Source: Virgibacillus subterraneus (GTDB lineage: Bacteria > Bacillota > Bacilli > Bacillales > Amphibacillaceae). Taken from it: DNA of 64,000 nt. Under the pieces are notes generated by a model. That model was not told where the DNA came from, ran no database searches, and saw only the letters and a program-made list of their open reading frames with translations. The translations under genes were made by a program, and so were the position numbers. Location of the stretch: the NCBI RefSeq assembly GCF_900110695.1, contig NZ_FOEH01000006.1, positions 119,360 through 183,359 of the forward strand, in the 5' to 3' direction. Numbering within the stretch: the stretch's first letter is position 1; every line of letters starts with the position of its first letter. This document shows positions 36,119-44,751 of the stretch, piece after piece.

Positions 36119-37615
36119 ATGACTGAAACATTACTCAAGGCAGAAAAACTTAAAAACTTTATCAATGGTAATTGGATCGATGTTAATGAATCGACCGCGG
36201 TTATTAATCCAGCAAATGGAAAAACAGTTGTTGACGTACCTTTATCAGGCAGTGAGGATGTAAACACTGCTGTTAAAGCTGCTAAAAAGGCTCAAAAGGA
36301 ATGGGCGCTAGTTCCGGCACCACAACGTGCGGAGGTACTGTTCCGTGTTGGAAGCATCATGAAAGAACGTAAAGAACGTTTATCACAATTACTGACAATG
36401 GAGAATGGAAAAGTAATTGAAGAAGCACGAGGCGAAGTGCAAGAGGGAATTGATATGGCATTTTACATGGCTGGAGAGGGTCGTCGTATGTTTGGTCAAA
36501 CGACACCAGCAGAACTAAAGGATAAATTTGCTATGAGTCAACGTTGTCCTGTTGGTGTTGTTGGAATTATCACACCATGGAATTTCCCAATCGCCATTGC
36601 AACATGGAAGTCGTTTCCAGCAATTGTTTCTGGTAATGCAGTTGTTTGGAAACCGGCGACAGAAACACCGATTATGGCGTTTGAACTCGCTAAGATATTT
36701 GAAGAAGCAGGATTGCCAAAAGGTGTTGTGAATGTTGTCTTTGGAAAGGGATCAGCGGTTGGTGATGCAATGGTAAACCATGATGATATTCGTGTTATAT
36801 CATTTACTGGATCAAACGATACTGGCCGGAGCATTGCAAGTAAATGCGGGGAACAGCTGAAAAAAGTATCACTAGAAATGGGTGGGAAGAATGCCGTAAT
36901 TGTCATGGATGATGCGGACCTTAACCTTGCCGTCGAAGGTATTTTATGGAGTGCTTTCGGAACTAGTGGTCAACGCTGCACAGCATGCAGCCGCGTAATT
37001 GTTCATGAAGATGTAAAAGAAAGACTGGAAGAGCGTCTGCTTGTTGAAATGGAGAAATTAACAATCGGCGACGGTCTTGATGAGTCAATAAAAGTAGGAC
37101 CGATCATTAATAATGCAGGTCTTGAAAAAATTAAAAAATATATTCAGATAGGCAAAGATGAAGGAGCTAAAATGCTGGCTGGTGGCTATGTTATGGATGA
37201 GGGTGATCATGCAAAGGGTCACTATTTTGCCCCAACATTGTTCACGGACGCAACAGCTGAAATGCGTATTTCACAAGAAGAGATTTTCGGGCCAGTTGTT
37301 TCATTGGTACCCGTGAAAAGCTTTGAAGAAGCGATCGAAGTAAATAATGGCGTGGAATTTGGGTTATCAAGCTCGATCTTCACAGGTGATGTCAATCGTG
37401 TGTTTAAAGCACAACGTGACCTTGATACAGGGATCGTTTATGTCAATGCAGGTACAACAGGAGCAGAAATCCATCTGCCATTTGGAGGTACAAAAGGAAC
37501 CGGTAATGGACATCGCGATTCTGGTGTTCAGGCGCTTGATGTATTCACTGAATGGAAAGCAGTCTATGTGGATTTCAGCGGGAAACTCCAACGCGCCCAA
37601 ATAGACGTTGAGTAG
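36119..37615 (+). CDS. Aldehyde dehydrogenase, probable 2-aminoadipate-6-semialdehyde dehydrogenase
   Basis: NAD(P)-dependent aldehyde dehydrogenase of 498 residues. It shows ITPWNFPIAIATWKSFPAI, the glutamate in SLEMGGKNAV and the catalytic Cys287 in GTSGQRCTACSRVIV. The E-M-GGKN and GQRCTA variants are typical of the ALDH7/semialdehyde dehydrogenase-like branch that includes aminoadipate semialdehyde dehydrogenases. It lies 31 bp after the decarboxylase gene with AGGAGG before the ATG. With lysine 6-dehydrogenase downstream, the natural substrate is allysine (aminoadipate semialdehyde). A glutarate semialdehyde role is the alternative. Confidence 0.88.
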   Translation: MTETLLKAEKLKNFINGNWIDVNESTAVINPANGKTVVDVPLSGSEDVNTAVKAAKKAQKEWALVPAPQRAEVLFRVGSIMKERKERLSQLLTMENGKVIEEARGEVQEGIDMAFYMAGEGRRMFGQTTPAELKDKFAMSQRCPVGVVGIITPWNFPIAIATWKSFPAIVSGNAVVWKPATETPIMAFELAKIFEEAGLPKGVVNVVFGKGSAVGDAMVNHDDIRVISFTGSNDTGRSIASKCGEQLKKVSLEMGGKNAVIVMDDADLNLAVEGILWSAFGTSGQRCTACSRVIVHEDVKERLEERLLVEMEKLTIGDGLDESIKVGPIINNAGLEKIKKYIQIGKDEGAKMLAGGYVMDEGDHAKGHYFAPTLFTDATAEMRISQEEIFGPVVSLVPVKSFEEAIEVNNGVEFGLSSSIFTGDVNRVFKAQRDLDTGIVYVNAGTTGAEIHLPFGGTKGTGNGHRDSGVQALDVFTEWKAVYVDFSGKLQRAQIDVE

Positions 37616-37795
37616 AAAGAAAAGCGAAGGCGACTGTTCAGCGACGTATGGAGTGGACTGATCCGTATGAGATAAAGGAAACGCGAAGATCGTAAGCGAA
37701 ACGACGTTGATTTTCGTAAGGAGGAGAAGGAAGTCCACTAGTCGGTAGGAGCCGCAGCCAGACAAAGAAAAGCAAAAGCGACTGTTCAAAATAGG
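37616..37795 (+). repeat. Bacillaceae interspersed repeat between operon genes
   Basis: Gene-free stretch with AAGCGAAGGCGACTGTTCA (37624-), GGAGTGGACTGATCCGTATG, ACGACGTTGATTTTCGTAAG, GGAGAAGGAAGTCCACTAGT and, at the end, AAGCAAAAGCGACTGTTCA, an almost exact direct repeat of its beginning. From memory this family is widespread between genes in Bacillaceae. Internal palindromes suggest a folded RNA. It separates lysine dehydrogenase from the upstream genes. Confidence 0.7.
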
Positions 37796-37847
37796 TATAC
37801 AAGGTGGAATTAAATATAAAATCTTATACAGGGAGTGTGAAGGATGT

Positions 37848-39020
37848 ATGAAAATAGGTGTATTAGGATCTGGATTAATGGGGAAAGAAGCTGCACGCGA
37901 TTTAGTAGAAAGTGAAGGTGTAACTGCTGTAGGGTTAGCAGATATTGATTTGGAGAGAGCCCAGCGGGTTTGTGATCAATTAAATTCTACTAAACTGACA
38001 GCTTATCAGGTAAATGCTAGTGATGAGCAGGAATTGGCTAACTATATGCGCCAGTTTGATGTGATCATAAACGCCTTGTTTTATTCGTTTAATGAAATTG
38101 TTGCAAAGACAGCAATTAAAGTTGGGGTTAATTCAGTAGATTTGGGTGGTCACATTGGCCACATGACAGATAAAGTTTTGGCGATGAAAGAGGATGCTGC
38201 AGCTGCAGGGGTTACTTTAATCCCTGACTTGGGCGTTGCTCCAGGTATGATTAACATTTTATCCGGTCATGGTGCTAGCAAGTTAGATAAGCTAGAGGAA
38301 ATTAAACTATATGTAGGTGGTATCCCGCTTAAACCAGAGCCACCATTTGAATATAATCATGTATTTTCCATGGAAGGTGTATTTGATCATTATACAGACC
38401 CATCCCTTATTGTTCGAAACGGAGTGAAGCAGGAAATTTCATCGTTGACTGAGGTTGAACGTGTTTATTTTGAAAAATTTGGACCATTGGAGGCTTTCCA
38501 TACATCTGGTGGGACATCTACATTATCGATATCATATCCGAACTTAAAAACACTGGAATACAAAACAATCCGTTATCCTGGTCATGCAGAAAAGTTTAAA
38601 TTACTTGTTGATCTTAATTTGACGCGGATGGATTATCAAGTAGATGTCAATGGACAAAAAATCAATCCAAGAGAGGTATTGTTAAAGGTCCTTGATCCAA
38701 TTGTAGATCTAAAAGAGAAGGACGATGCAGTTTTATTACGAATAAAAGTTTCAGGTGAAAAAGATGGAAAACCAAAAACATATGAATACGAAATGACGAC
38801 TTATAAAGATAGAGTAAATAATGTTACAGCAATGGCCCGTGCTACAGCCAATACCATTTCGGTAGTTGCACAAATGATTGGAAATGGTACAATTTCTAAA
38901 CGAGGTGTATACCCTCCAGAACAGTGTGTCCCGGGTGAAATTTACATGAAGGAAATGGCAAAAAGAGATGTAAACATACTGGAAACAGGTAATACAGAAA
39001 AAGAGCATGTAAATATTTAA
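37848..39020 (+). CDS. lysDH: L-lysine 6-dehydrogenase
   Basis: NAD(P)-dependent enzyme of 390 residues that oxidatively deaminates the epsilon-amino group of lysine to allysine/piperideine-6-carboxylate. Very close in pattern to Geobacillus Lys[93 protein letters not shown] and [18 protein letters not shown]. The Rossmann fold is N-terminal, with the saccharopine-dehydrogenase-like domain after it. I chose ATG 37848; an overlapping ATG at 37844 is out of frame. The enzyme fixes the identity of the locus as lysine catabolism. Confidence 0.93.
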   Translation: MKIGVLGSGLMGKEAARDLVESEGVTAVGLADIDLERAQRVCDQLNSTKLTAYQVNASDEQELANYMRQFDVIINALFYSFNEIVAKTAIKVGVNSVDLGGHIGHMTDKVLAMKEDAAAAGVTLIPDLGVAPGMINILSGHGASKLDKLEEIKLYVGGIPLKPEPPFEYNHVFSMEGVFDHYTDPSLIVRNGVKQEISSLTEVERVYFEKFGPLEAFHTSGGTSTLSISYPNLKTLEYKTIRYPGHAEKFKLLVDLNLTRMDYQVDVNGQKINPREVLLKVLDPIVDLKEKDDAVLLRIKVSGEKDGKPKTYEYEMTTYKDRVNNVTAMARATANTISVVAQMIGNGTISKRGVYPPEQCVPGEIYMKEMAKRDVNILETGNTEKEHVNI

Positions 39021-39030
39021 TGGATTTGTT

Positions 39031-39067
39031 GAGGTTGTCCTACATCAAATGAGGCAACCTCTTTATT
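39031..39067 (+). terminator. Terminator after lysine 6-dehydrogenase
   Basis: GAGGTTG / CAACCTC stem with a 17-nt loop, followed by TTTATT. Moderate strength; it separates the operon from the regulator gene. Confidence 0.7.
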
Positions 39068-39116
39068 ATAATTACAGCGTTTTGGTGAAAATAGATGCAA
39101 CAAGGAGACTTCGGCC

Positions 39117-39887
39117 ATGAATCAAAGTGTGATAAAGGCATTAAAACTACTAAATTACTTTACAATGGAAACACCGGAATTAACATTGAAAGAGATTGCT
39201 AATAAGGCTGAAATCCCAAAACCAACCGCATACAGACTGTTATCCGCTTTGGAATCTAGTGATTTTTTATATAAAACAAAGGAAAACGAACATGATAGCC
39301 GCTACCGATTGGGATTAAAGTTACTTGAATTGGGACAAATCGTATCAGACCAACTGGAGATAAGAACGATTGCTTTACCATATATGGAAGAGCTCGCACA
39401 GGAGATTAATGAAGTAATTCATTTGGTTATCTCTAGTCAGGATGAAGCGACGTACATTGAAAAAGTGGACAGTTCAAGAGCGTTGCGATTGTATACTAGA
39501 ATTGGAAAAAGTTCACCACTGTATGTGGGATCTGGTCCTAAGATGCTGCTTGCTAATATGTCACGTGAACGGCAGGAAGAAATATTAAGTAATTCAGAAC
39601 TATATCGGTTAGGTGATCATACTCCAATCGATAAACAGCAATTAATGGAGCAGCTGGAAACAATCTACCAGGATGGATATGCATATAGTATTGGGGAGCA
39701 AGATGCTGATACGACAGGAATTTCTTATCCAATTTTTGATTCTCGCAACCAAGTTATCGCCGCATTAGCTGTCAGCGGGTTATCCAGTCATTTTGAAGGA
39801 GATAACCTAAAACTACTAAAAAGTAAGACAAAGCAATCTGCTCAAACTATTTCGAGGCAATTAGGTTATCGCGGGCCAGATTTATAA
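39117..39887 (+). CDS. IclR-family transcriptional regulator
   Basis: Regulator of 256 residues. The winged-helix domain (about 1-65) contains LKEIANKAEIPKPTAYRLLS, the IclR recognition helix. The effector domain (about 75-250) has LPYMEELAQEINEVIHLVIS and the late DTTGISYPIFDSRNQVIAAL AVSG-type block. It sits in the middle of the lysine gene cluster, 96 bp after lysDH and upstream of a DUF3870 gene. It probably controls both flanking operons (inference). IclR proteins commonly sense catabolic intermediates. Confidence 0.92.
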   Translation: MNQSVIKALKLLNYFTMETPELTLKEIANKAEIPKPTAYRLLSALESSDFLYKTKENEHDSRYRLGLKLLELGQIVSDQLEIRTIALPYMEELAQEINEVIHLVISSQDEATYIEKVDSSRALRLYTRIGKSSPLYVGSGPKMLLANMSRERQEEILSNSELYRLGDHTPIDKQQLMEQLETIYQDGYAYSIGEQDADTTGISYPIFDSRNQVIAALAVSGLSSHFEGDNLKLLKSKTKQSAQTISRQLGYRGPDL

Positions 39888-39909
39888 TTGCGAAGGGATC
39901 TGAATTGTT

Positions 39910-40221
39910 ATGAATACAGTCTTTATAGCTGGCCATGCCAGGCTGCCATCTGGTATGGCTGCGAAAAATATGTATGAAACATTGACCATCACTGCTGAAA
40001 TTGACAAAAAATATGGCGTGATTGTAGCAGCTAATTGTACACTGGCAACAGAACATGGAAGGCAATTTGTGCAGCAATTACTTAGAGGACATAGTTTGCA
40101 GGATGGAATTGAAATGCCTGTTGACGAAGTGAAGGAGCATTATTTAGGTAAAGCTGGGAATGCGTTGGCATCTGCATTGAATGATTTATATAAGCAGTAT
40201 GAGCATTATATGGGTAACTAA
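39910..40221 (+). CDS. DUF3870 family protein
   Basis: Small soluble protein of 103 residues, matching the DUF3870 pattern: TVFIAGHARLPSGMAAKNMY, IVAANCTLATEHGRQFVQQL and LASALNDLYKQYEHYMGN. It is 22 bp after the IclR gene and likely cotranscribed. It contains one conserved-looking cysteine (AANCTLAT) and no signal peptide or membrane helix. The family has no established function that I know of. Its presence in a lysine catabolic locus hints at an auxiliary catalytic or regulatory part (inference). Confidence 0.85.
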   Translation: MNTVFIAGHARLPSGMAAKNMYETLTITAEIDKKYGVIVAANCTLATEHGRQFVQQLLRGHSLQDGIEMPVDEVKEHYLGKAGNALASALNDLYKQYEHYMGN

Positions 40222-40257
40222 AGTGCCCCCACCAGAGCGAGGTGGGAGCACTACTTT
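40222..40257. terminator. Bidirectional terminator between convergent lysine operons
   Basis: AGTGCCCCCACC / GGTGGGAGCACT, 12-bp stem with one mismatch, between genes ending at 40221 and 40256. Confidence 0.8.
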
Positions 40258-41701
40258 ATTCTATCCCCATCGATACATATTTCATCTCCAGAAATTCATC
40301 CATACCGTAATGCCCGCCTTCTTTCCCAACACCTGATTGCTTGATACCTCCAAATGGTGCTTCAGCAACCGCTGGAAATACATCATTCACACCAACAATT
40401 CCATATTCAAGCTTTTCAGAAACACGGATAGCGCGGCTTGTTGTTTCTGTGAAAATATAGGCGGCTAATCCGTAATCTGTGTTATTTGCATTTTGGATTG
40501 CTGTCTTTTCGTCTGTAAACGTTTGAATTGGCATGACGGGGCCAAAAGTTTCTTCGTTCATGATAAGCATATCATCCGAAATGCATGATAGAACAGTAGG
40601 CTGATAGAAATAACCCTCCATGTCTCCGGACCATTTATCACCGCCTGTAACAATTGCTGCCCCTTTTTCAATAGCATCATCAAGATGTTTCTGAACTTTC
40701 TCTGATGCTTGTTGATTGATTAGTGGACCGAGATCTGTATCATCATCAAGCCCATAACCTATCTTTAGCTTTTCGACTTTTTTAGTAAGCTGTTGTGTAA
40801 AGATGTCTTTAACGGAATCATGAACATATATCCTATTAGCACAAATACACGTTTGGCCATTATTTCGGAATTTGCTTGCTAATGCAAGGGTAGTTGCTTT
40901 ATCAATATCTGCATCGTCAAACACGATAATCGGTGCATGACCGCCAAGCTCAAGTGATAGTTTTTTAACGTGATCAGCACTTTCTCGCATTAAATGTTTT
41001 CCGACTTCTGTTGAACCAGTGAATGTTATCAAACGAACTTCTTTACTCGTTAGCATTGTATTTCCGATTGCTTCTGCATCTCCAGTCACTAAATTTACAA
41101 CACCATTAGGCATGCCGGCGCGTTCAAGTATCTTGACAATTTCGATGGCTGATAATGGTGTTTCTGGAGCTGGCTTTAACACAATCGTACAGCCAGCAGC
41201 TAATGCAGGTGCTATTTTTCTGGTTATCATGGATGCGGGAAAATTCCACGGTGTAATAGCACCGACCACGCCAACAGGTTGCGGAATAACTAGCAGTCGC
41301 TTAGATTTATTAGAAGAAGGAATCCATTCTCCGTACGCACGACTTGCTTCTTCGGCATACCAAAGTAAAAAGCTTGCAGCACCTTTAATTTCACCTTTTG
41401 CCTCTTTAATTGGTTTGCCTTGCTCGATCGTTAAAATTTCCCCTAATCGGTCGACTTCTTCAAGCATAAGTTCATGTGCTTTGTATAATATGCGTGATCG
41501 TTCACGACCTGTCATTTCACCCCATAGTTGAAATGCCTCTGATGCAGCTTTGATTGCTTCTTCAGTTTCGTTTGCTCCACCATAAGCCACTTTTGTTATT
41601 GGTTTCAGTGTAGCCGGGTTGTATATAGTATCCGTTTGCTGTGAATCTACATTTCGCCATTTACCATTAATAAAAATACTTTTTGTTTCATTTTCGAACA
41701 T
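40256..41701 (-). CDS. Aldehyde dehydrogenase, GabD/DavD type (glutarate or succinate semialdehyde)
   Basis: Dehydrogenase of 481 residues, the usual length for GabD-type enzymes. AITPWNFPASMITRKIAPAL, KPAPETPLSA, catalytic Glu251 in LSLELGGHAPII and catalytic Cys285 in RNNGQTCICANRIYV define the succinate/glutarate semialdehyde dehydrogenase group. It is the third gene of a minus-strand operon behind the CoA-transferase and acyl-CoA dehydrogenase. Glutarate semialdehyde, the product of 2-oxoadipate decarboxylation, is the most coherent substrate. Confidence 0.88.
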   Translation of the reverse strand: MFENETKSIFINGKWRNVDSQQTDTIYNPATLKPITKVAYGGANETEEAIKAASEAFQLWGEMTGRERSRILYKAHELMLEEVDRLGEILTIEQGKPIKEAKGEIKGAASFLLWYAEEASRAYGEWIPSSNKSKRLLVIPQPVGVVGAITPWNFPASMITRKIAPALAAGCTIVLKPAPETPLSAIEIVKILERAGMPNGVVNLVTGDAEAIGNTMLTSKEVRLITFTGSTEVGKHLMRESADHVKKLSLELGGHAPIIVFDDADIDKATTLALASKFRNNGQTCICANRIYVHDSVKDIFTQQLTKKVEKLKIGYGLDDDTDLGPLINQQASEKVQKHLDDAIEKGAAIVTGGDKWSGDMEGYFYQPTVLSCISDDMLIMNEETFGPVMPIQTFTDEKTAIQNANNTDYGLAAYIFTETTSRAIRVSEKLEYGIVGVNDVFPAVAEAPFGGIKQSGVGKEGGHYGMDEFLEMKYVSMGIE

Positions 41702-41720
41702 ATGTGAGACCCTCCTTAGA

Positions 41721-42911
41721 CTATTTTCCTTCCCAAGCTGGCAACATCTTATTTAACTGCTTATCCTGTCGATAACCCAATACATAATCTGCCTGCATTA
41801 GAGTATGGACTTCCCGGGTTCCTTCATAAATAACTGGTGCTTTCGAGTTACGCAGGTAACGTTCAACAGGATACTCATCTGAATAGCCATATGCCCCGTG
41901 AACTTGAACGGCGTCGTCAGCTGCTTTGTTGGCGAAATCGCATGCCTGCCATTTTGCAATTGACGTTTCGCGCGTGTTTCGTTTTCCTTCGTTTTTTAAT
42001 TCACCGGCACGATAAACGAGGAGGCTGCTCATTTGCAGTCCTGCTTCCATGTTGGCAATCATGCGTTGAACAAGCTGATGTTTTCCGATTGGTTTTCCAA
42101 ATGTTTCGCGTTCATGGCAATATTTCACACTTGCTTCAAGGCATGCTCTTATTTGCCCGACTGCACCAGCAGCAACTGTAAATCGCCCGTTATCAAGTGA
42201 TGCCATTGCTATTTTGAATCCTTCTCCTTCTTCACCGAGTAAGTTTTCTTTTGGAACCTTTACATTGTCAAAAAAAAGCTCCCCAGTGTTACCTGCTCGA
42301 ATACCTAACTTTCCTTTCGTAGCTTTTGAGGAAAAACCCTCCCATGTTCGTTCAACAATAAAAGCAGAAATACCATGATGTTTACTGTCCTTGTCGGTAT
42401 AGGCAAAAACAAGAAAATTATCAGCCGTATCACATAAGGAAATCCATGTTTTTTGACCGTTTAAAATATAATGATCACCATCTTTAACAGCAGTGGACTG
42501 TAATGCGGAAACATCTGATCCAGCACCAGGTTCGGTTAATCCAAAGGCGCCAACCTGTTCACCTTTTGCTTGCGGAATTAAGTACTTTTCTTTTTGCTGT
42601 TCAGTACCCCATTGAAGTAAGGACATACTGTTAAGGCCGGTATGGACGGAAACTGAAGTACGAAATGCTGTATCGCCACGCTCCAGTTCCTCGCAGACAA
42701 TTGCAAGTGAATTATAATCCATCCCACTGCCACCGTATCTTTCTGGAATACAAACTCCCATTAATCCAAGATCGGCGAGTTTTTTCATAATGGAAGGGTC
42801 GAATTTTCCTTCGCGGTCCCAGTCAGCAATATTAGGCATTATCTCTTTATCAACAAAGTTTCTTACCGTAGTACGCAGCATCGTTTGTTCTTCTGAAAAA
42901 TTAAAATCCAT
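41721..42911 (-). CDS. Acyl-CoA dehydrogenase, probable glutaryl-CoA dehydrogenase
   Basis: FAD enzyme of 396 residues. FGLTEPGAGSDVSAL, the late GAYGYSDEYPVERYLRN and the catalytic base Glu363 in IYEGTREVHTLM are family features. The segment FRTSVSVHTGL carries Arg84 and Ser88, spaced like the Arg94/Ser98 pair that holds the free carboxylate in human glutaryl-CoA dehydrogenase. It should form crotonyl-CoA and CO2 from glutaryl-CoA. No electron-transfer flavoprotein is in the window. A short-chain acyl-CoA dehydrogenase is the alternative. Confidence 0.85.
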   Translation of the reverse strand: MDFNFSEEQTMLRTTVRNFVDKEIMPNIADWDREGKFDPSIMKKLADLGLMGVCIPERYGGSGMDYNSLAIVCEELERGDTAFRTSVSVHTGLNSMSLLQWGTEQQKEKYLIPQAKGEQVGAFGLTEPGAGSDVSALQSTAVKDGDHYILNGQKTWISLCDTADNFLVFAYTDKDSKHHGISAFIVERTWEGFSSKATKGKLGIRAGNTGELFFDNVKVPKENLLGEEGEGFKIAMASLDNGRFTVAAGAVGQIRACLEASVKYCHERETFGKPIGKHQLVQRMIANMEAGLQMSSLLVYRAGELKNEGKRNTRETSIAKWQACDFANKAADDAVQVHGAYGYSDEYPVERYLRNSKAPVIYEGTREVHTLMQADYVLGYRQDKQLNKMLPAWEGK

Positions 42912-42922
42912 CTAATCATCTC

Positions 42923-44083
42923 CTAATTGTTCGTTTTTGATATTCCTAATTGATTTAAGATTTCATCAGTATGTTCACCAGCATCTGGTGGGTGGTGTTT
43001 TAGCTGAAAGGGTGTTCGTGAAAGTTTAAGTGGACTCCCAATCATTCGAATAGCTCCTGCAGTCGGATGAATACTATCAATAAACATATCCCGTTCATTA
43101 AGCTGCGGGTCGTTTGCTACTTGATCAATTGTCTGGATAGGTCCGCATGGGATATTGTTTTCTTCACAATTTTCCTGCCAGTATGCTGTTGATTTGGTTG
43201 AAAGAACATCCTGTAATAACGGAACAAGCTCATCCCGGTGTTCAACACGATCGGGATTTGTTTGAAATCGCTTATCTGATGAATATTCCGGTTTCCCTAA
43301 AACATTGCAAAGTCTCTTAAACTGATTGTCGTTTCCAACTGCAATGACCATTTCTCCATCAACTGTTTTAAAAGTCTGGTAGGGTACAATATTGGCATGA
43401 TGATTCCCAAGCGCAGTCGGAATCTTTTCAGCCATTAAGTAGTTACTGCCAATATTTACGAGAGCACTGACGGCAGAGTCATAAAGAGAAATATCCAATT
43501 TTTGTCCTTTACCTGATTGTGTACGTTCGAGCAGTGCACCCTGAATTCCTATACAAGCATATAATCCTGTTAAAATATCAGTAATCGCTACTCCCATTTT
43601 TTGCGGACCTGATTCCTTGTCACCAGTAATGCTCATAAGACCACTCATCGCCTGAATAATAAAGTCATATCCCGGCATATCCTTGTATGGACCGGTTTCA
43701 CCAAATCCTGTAATGGAACAATATACAATACCAGGGTTTATTTCTGCGAGTGTTTCGTAGTCCAAACCAAATTGCTTCATTTTCCCGGATTTAAAGTTAT
43801 TAATGATGACATCGCTTTCATTTACGAGTTTTTTAATAACGTCAATACCTTCCTCCGACTTTAGATCGACAGTTATACTTTTTTTATTGCGATTGGCACT
43901 AAGGTAATAAGCGCTAACTCCATTCTGAAAGGGAGGACCCCATTTGCGCGTTTCGTCACTTCCACCGGGTGCTTCTACTTTTATAACCTCTGCACCAAGA
44001 TCACCAAGAATCATTGTACAGTATGGGCCAGCAAGTACACGTGACAAATCCAGAACCTTGATATTTTCAAGTGCTCCAGCCAT
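42923..44083 (-). CDS. Class III (CaiB/SUGCT-type) CoA-transferase, probable glutarate CoA-transferase
   Basis: Family III CoA-transferase of 386 residues. It shows LDLSRVLAGPYCTMILGDLG, KVEAPGGSDETRKWGPPF, FRNKKS-like NRNKKSITVDLKSEEG and the catalytic aspartate Asp169 in GVAITDILTG. Human SUGCT, which moves CoA from succinyl-CoA to glutarate, is of this family and is linked to lysine breakdown. It is the first gene of the operon with the glutaryl-CoA-dehydrogenase-like gene 11 bp downstream. GGAG precedes the ATG. The CoA donor cannot be predicted. Confidence 0.87.
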   Translation of the reverse strand: MAGALENIKVLDLSRVLAGPYCTMILGDLGAEVIKVEAPGGSDETRKWGPPFQNGVSAYYLSANRNKKSITVDLKSEEGIDVIKKLVNESDVIINNFKSGKMKQFGLDYETLAEINPGIVYCSITGFGETGPYKDMPGYDFIIQAMSGLMSITGDKESGPQKMGVAITDILTGLYACIGIQGALLERTQSGKGQKLDISLYDSAVSALVNIGSNYLMAEKIPTALGNHHANIVPYQTFKTVDGEMVIAVGNDNQFKRLCNVLGKPEYSSDKRFQTNPDRVEHRDELVPLLQDVLSTKSTAYWQENCEENNIPCGPIQTIDQVANDPQLNERDMFIDSIHPTAGAIRMIGSPLKLSRTPFQLKHHPPDAGEHTDEILNQLGISKTNN

Positions 44084-44352
44084 TTGCTCACTCCTTTCTT
44101 AAATAAAATAAGCCACCCCAAAATGACTACAGACTACCCTGTAAGTCAATTTGAACTGGCTTTTACCTGTTGAATCAGAACTGGAATAGGACTGTAAACA
44201 GATTAGGCAGCATTCATTTGATTCGTGCTTTATCGATCATGTGTCATAAACGCGGAGACGTTTTTACATGATTCACTATCTATATAGTATTATATTCAGA
44301 AAAATTTGTAAATAGTTATCTAGTATTTTGATGGAAAAGTGCCAGAAAAGGC

Positions 44353-44678
44353 GCGTGAATCTGCAGAAGAGAGGCATGAATCTGCAGAAGTGGGGTGTGA
44401 ATCAACAGAAGAAGGGCGTGAATCAACAGAAGCGAGGCGTGAATCTGCAGAAGAGAGGCATGAATCAACAGAAGGAGGGCGTGAATCTGCAGAAGAGGGG
44501 TGTGAATCGACAGAAGCGAGGCGTGAATCTGCAGAAGAGAGGCATGAATCAACAGAAAAGGAGCGTGAATCTGCAGAAGAGGGGGTTGAATCAACAGAAG
44601 AGGAGCTTGAATCAACAGAAGGAGGGCGAGAATCTGCAGAAGAGGGAGAACATCAACAGAAGAACGGGAACATCAACA
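44353..44678. repeat. 21-bp minisatellite, about 15 units
   Basis: Fourteen consecutive 21-bp units of type GCGTGAATCTGCAGAAGAGA (plus one base), followed by a degenerate fifteenth and a partial one. Two variants, GAATCTGCAG and GAATCAACAG, alternate irregularly. Since 21 is divisible by three, several frames on both strands stay open, but none has a start site or sensible protein. The preceding 44084-44352 holds no gene that I can support. Confidence 0.92.
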
Positions 44679-44751
44679 GCCGCCCCCCCTTCACAATCCA
44701 TACGAAAAAAACCACGCCTCCCCCTTGCTGGTGACATGGTTTCTTAGAATC

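Noticed and set aside
44316..44747. Overlapping ORFs of 99-139 codons (Glu/Ser-rich, Gln/Lys-rich or Leu/His-rich)
   Set aside because: They are three readings of the same 21-bp tandem repeat without ribosome binding sites; the repeat period, not coding selection, keeps them open.
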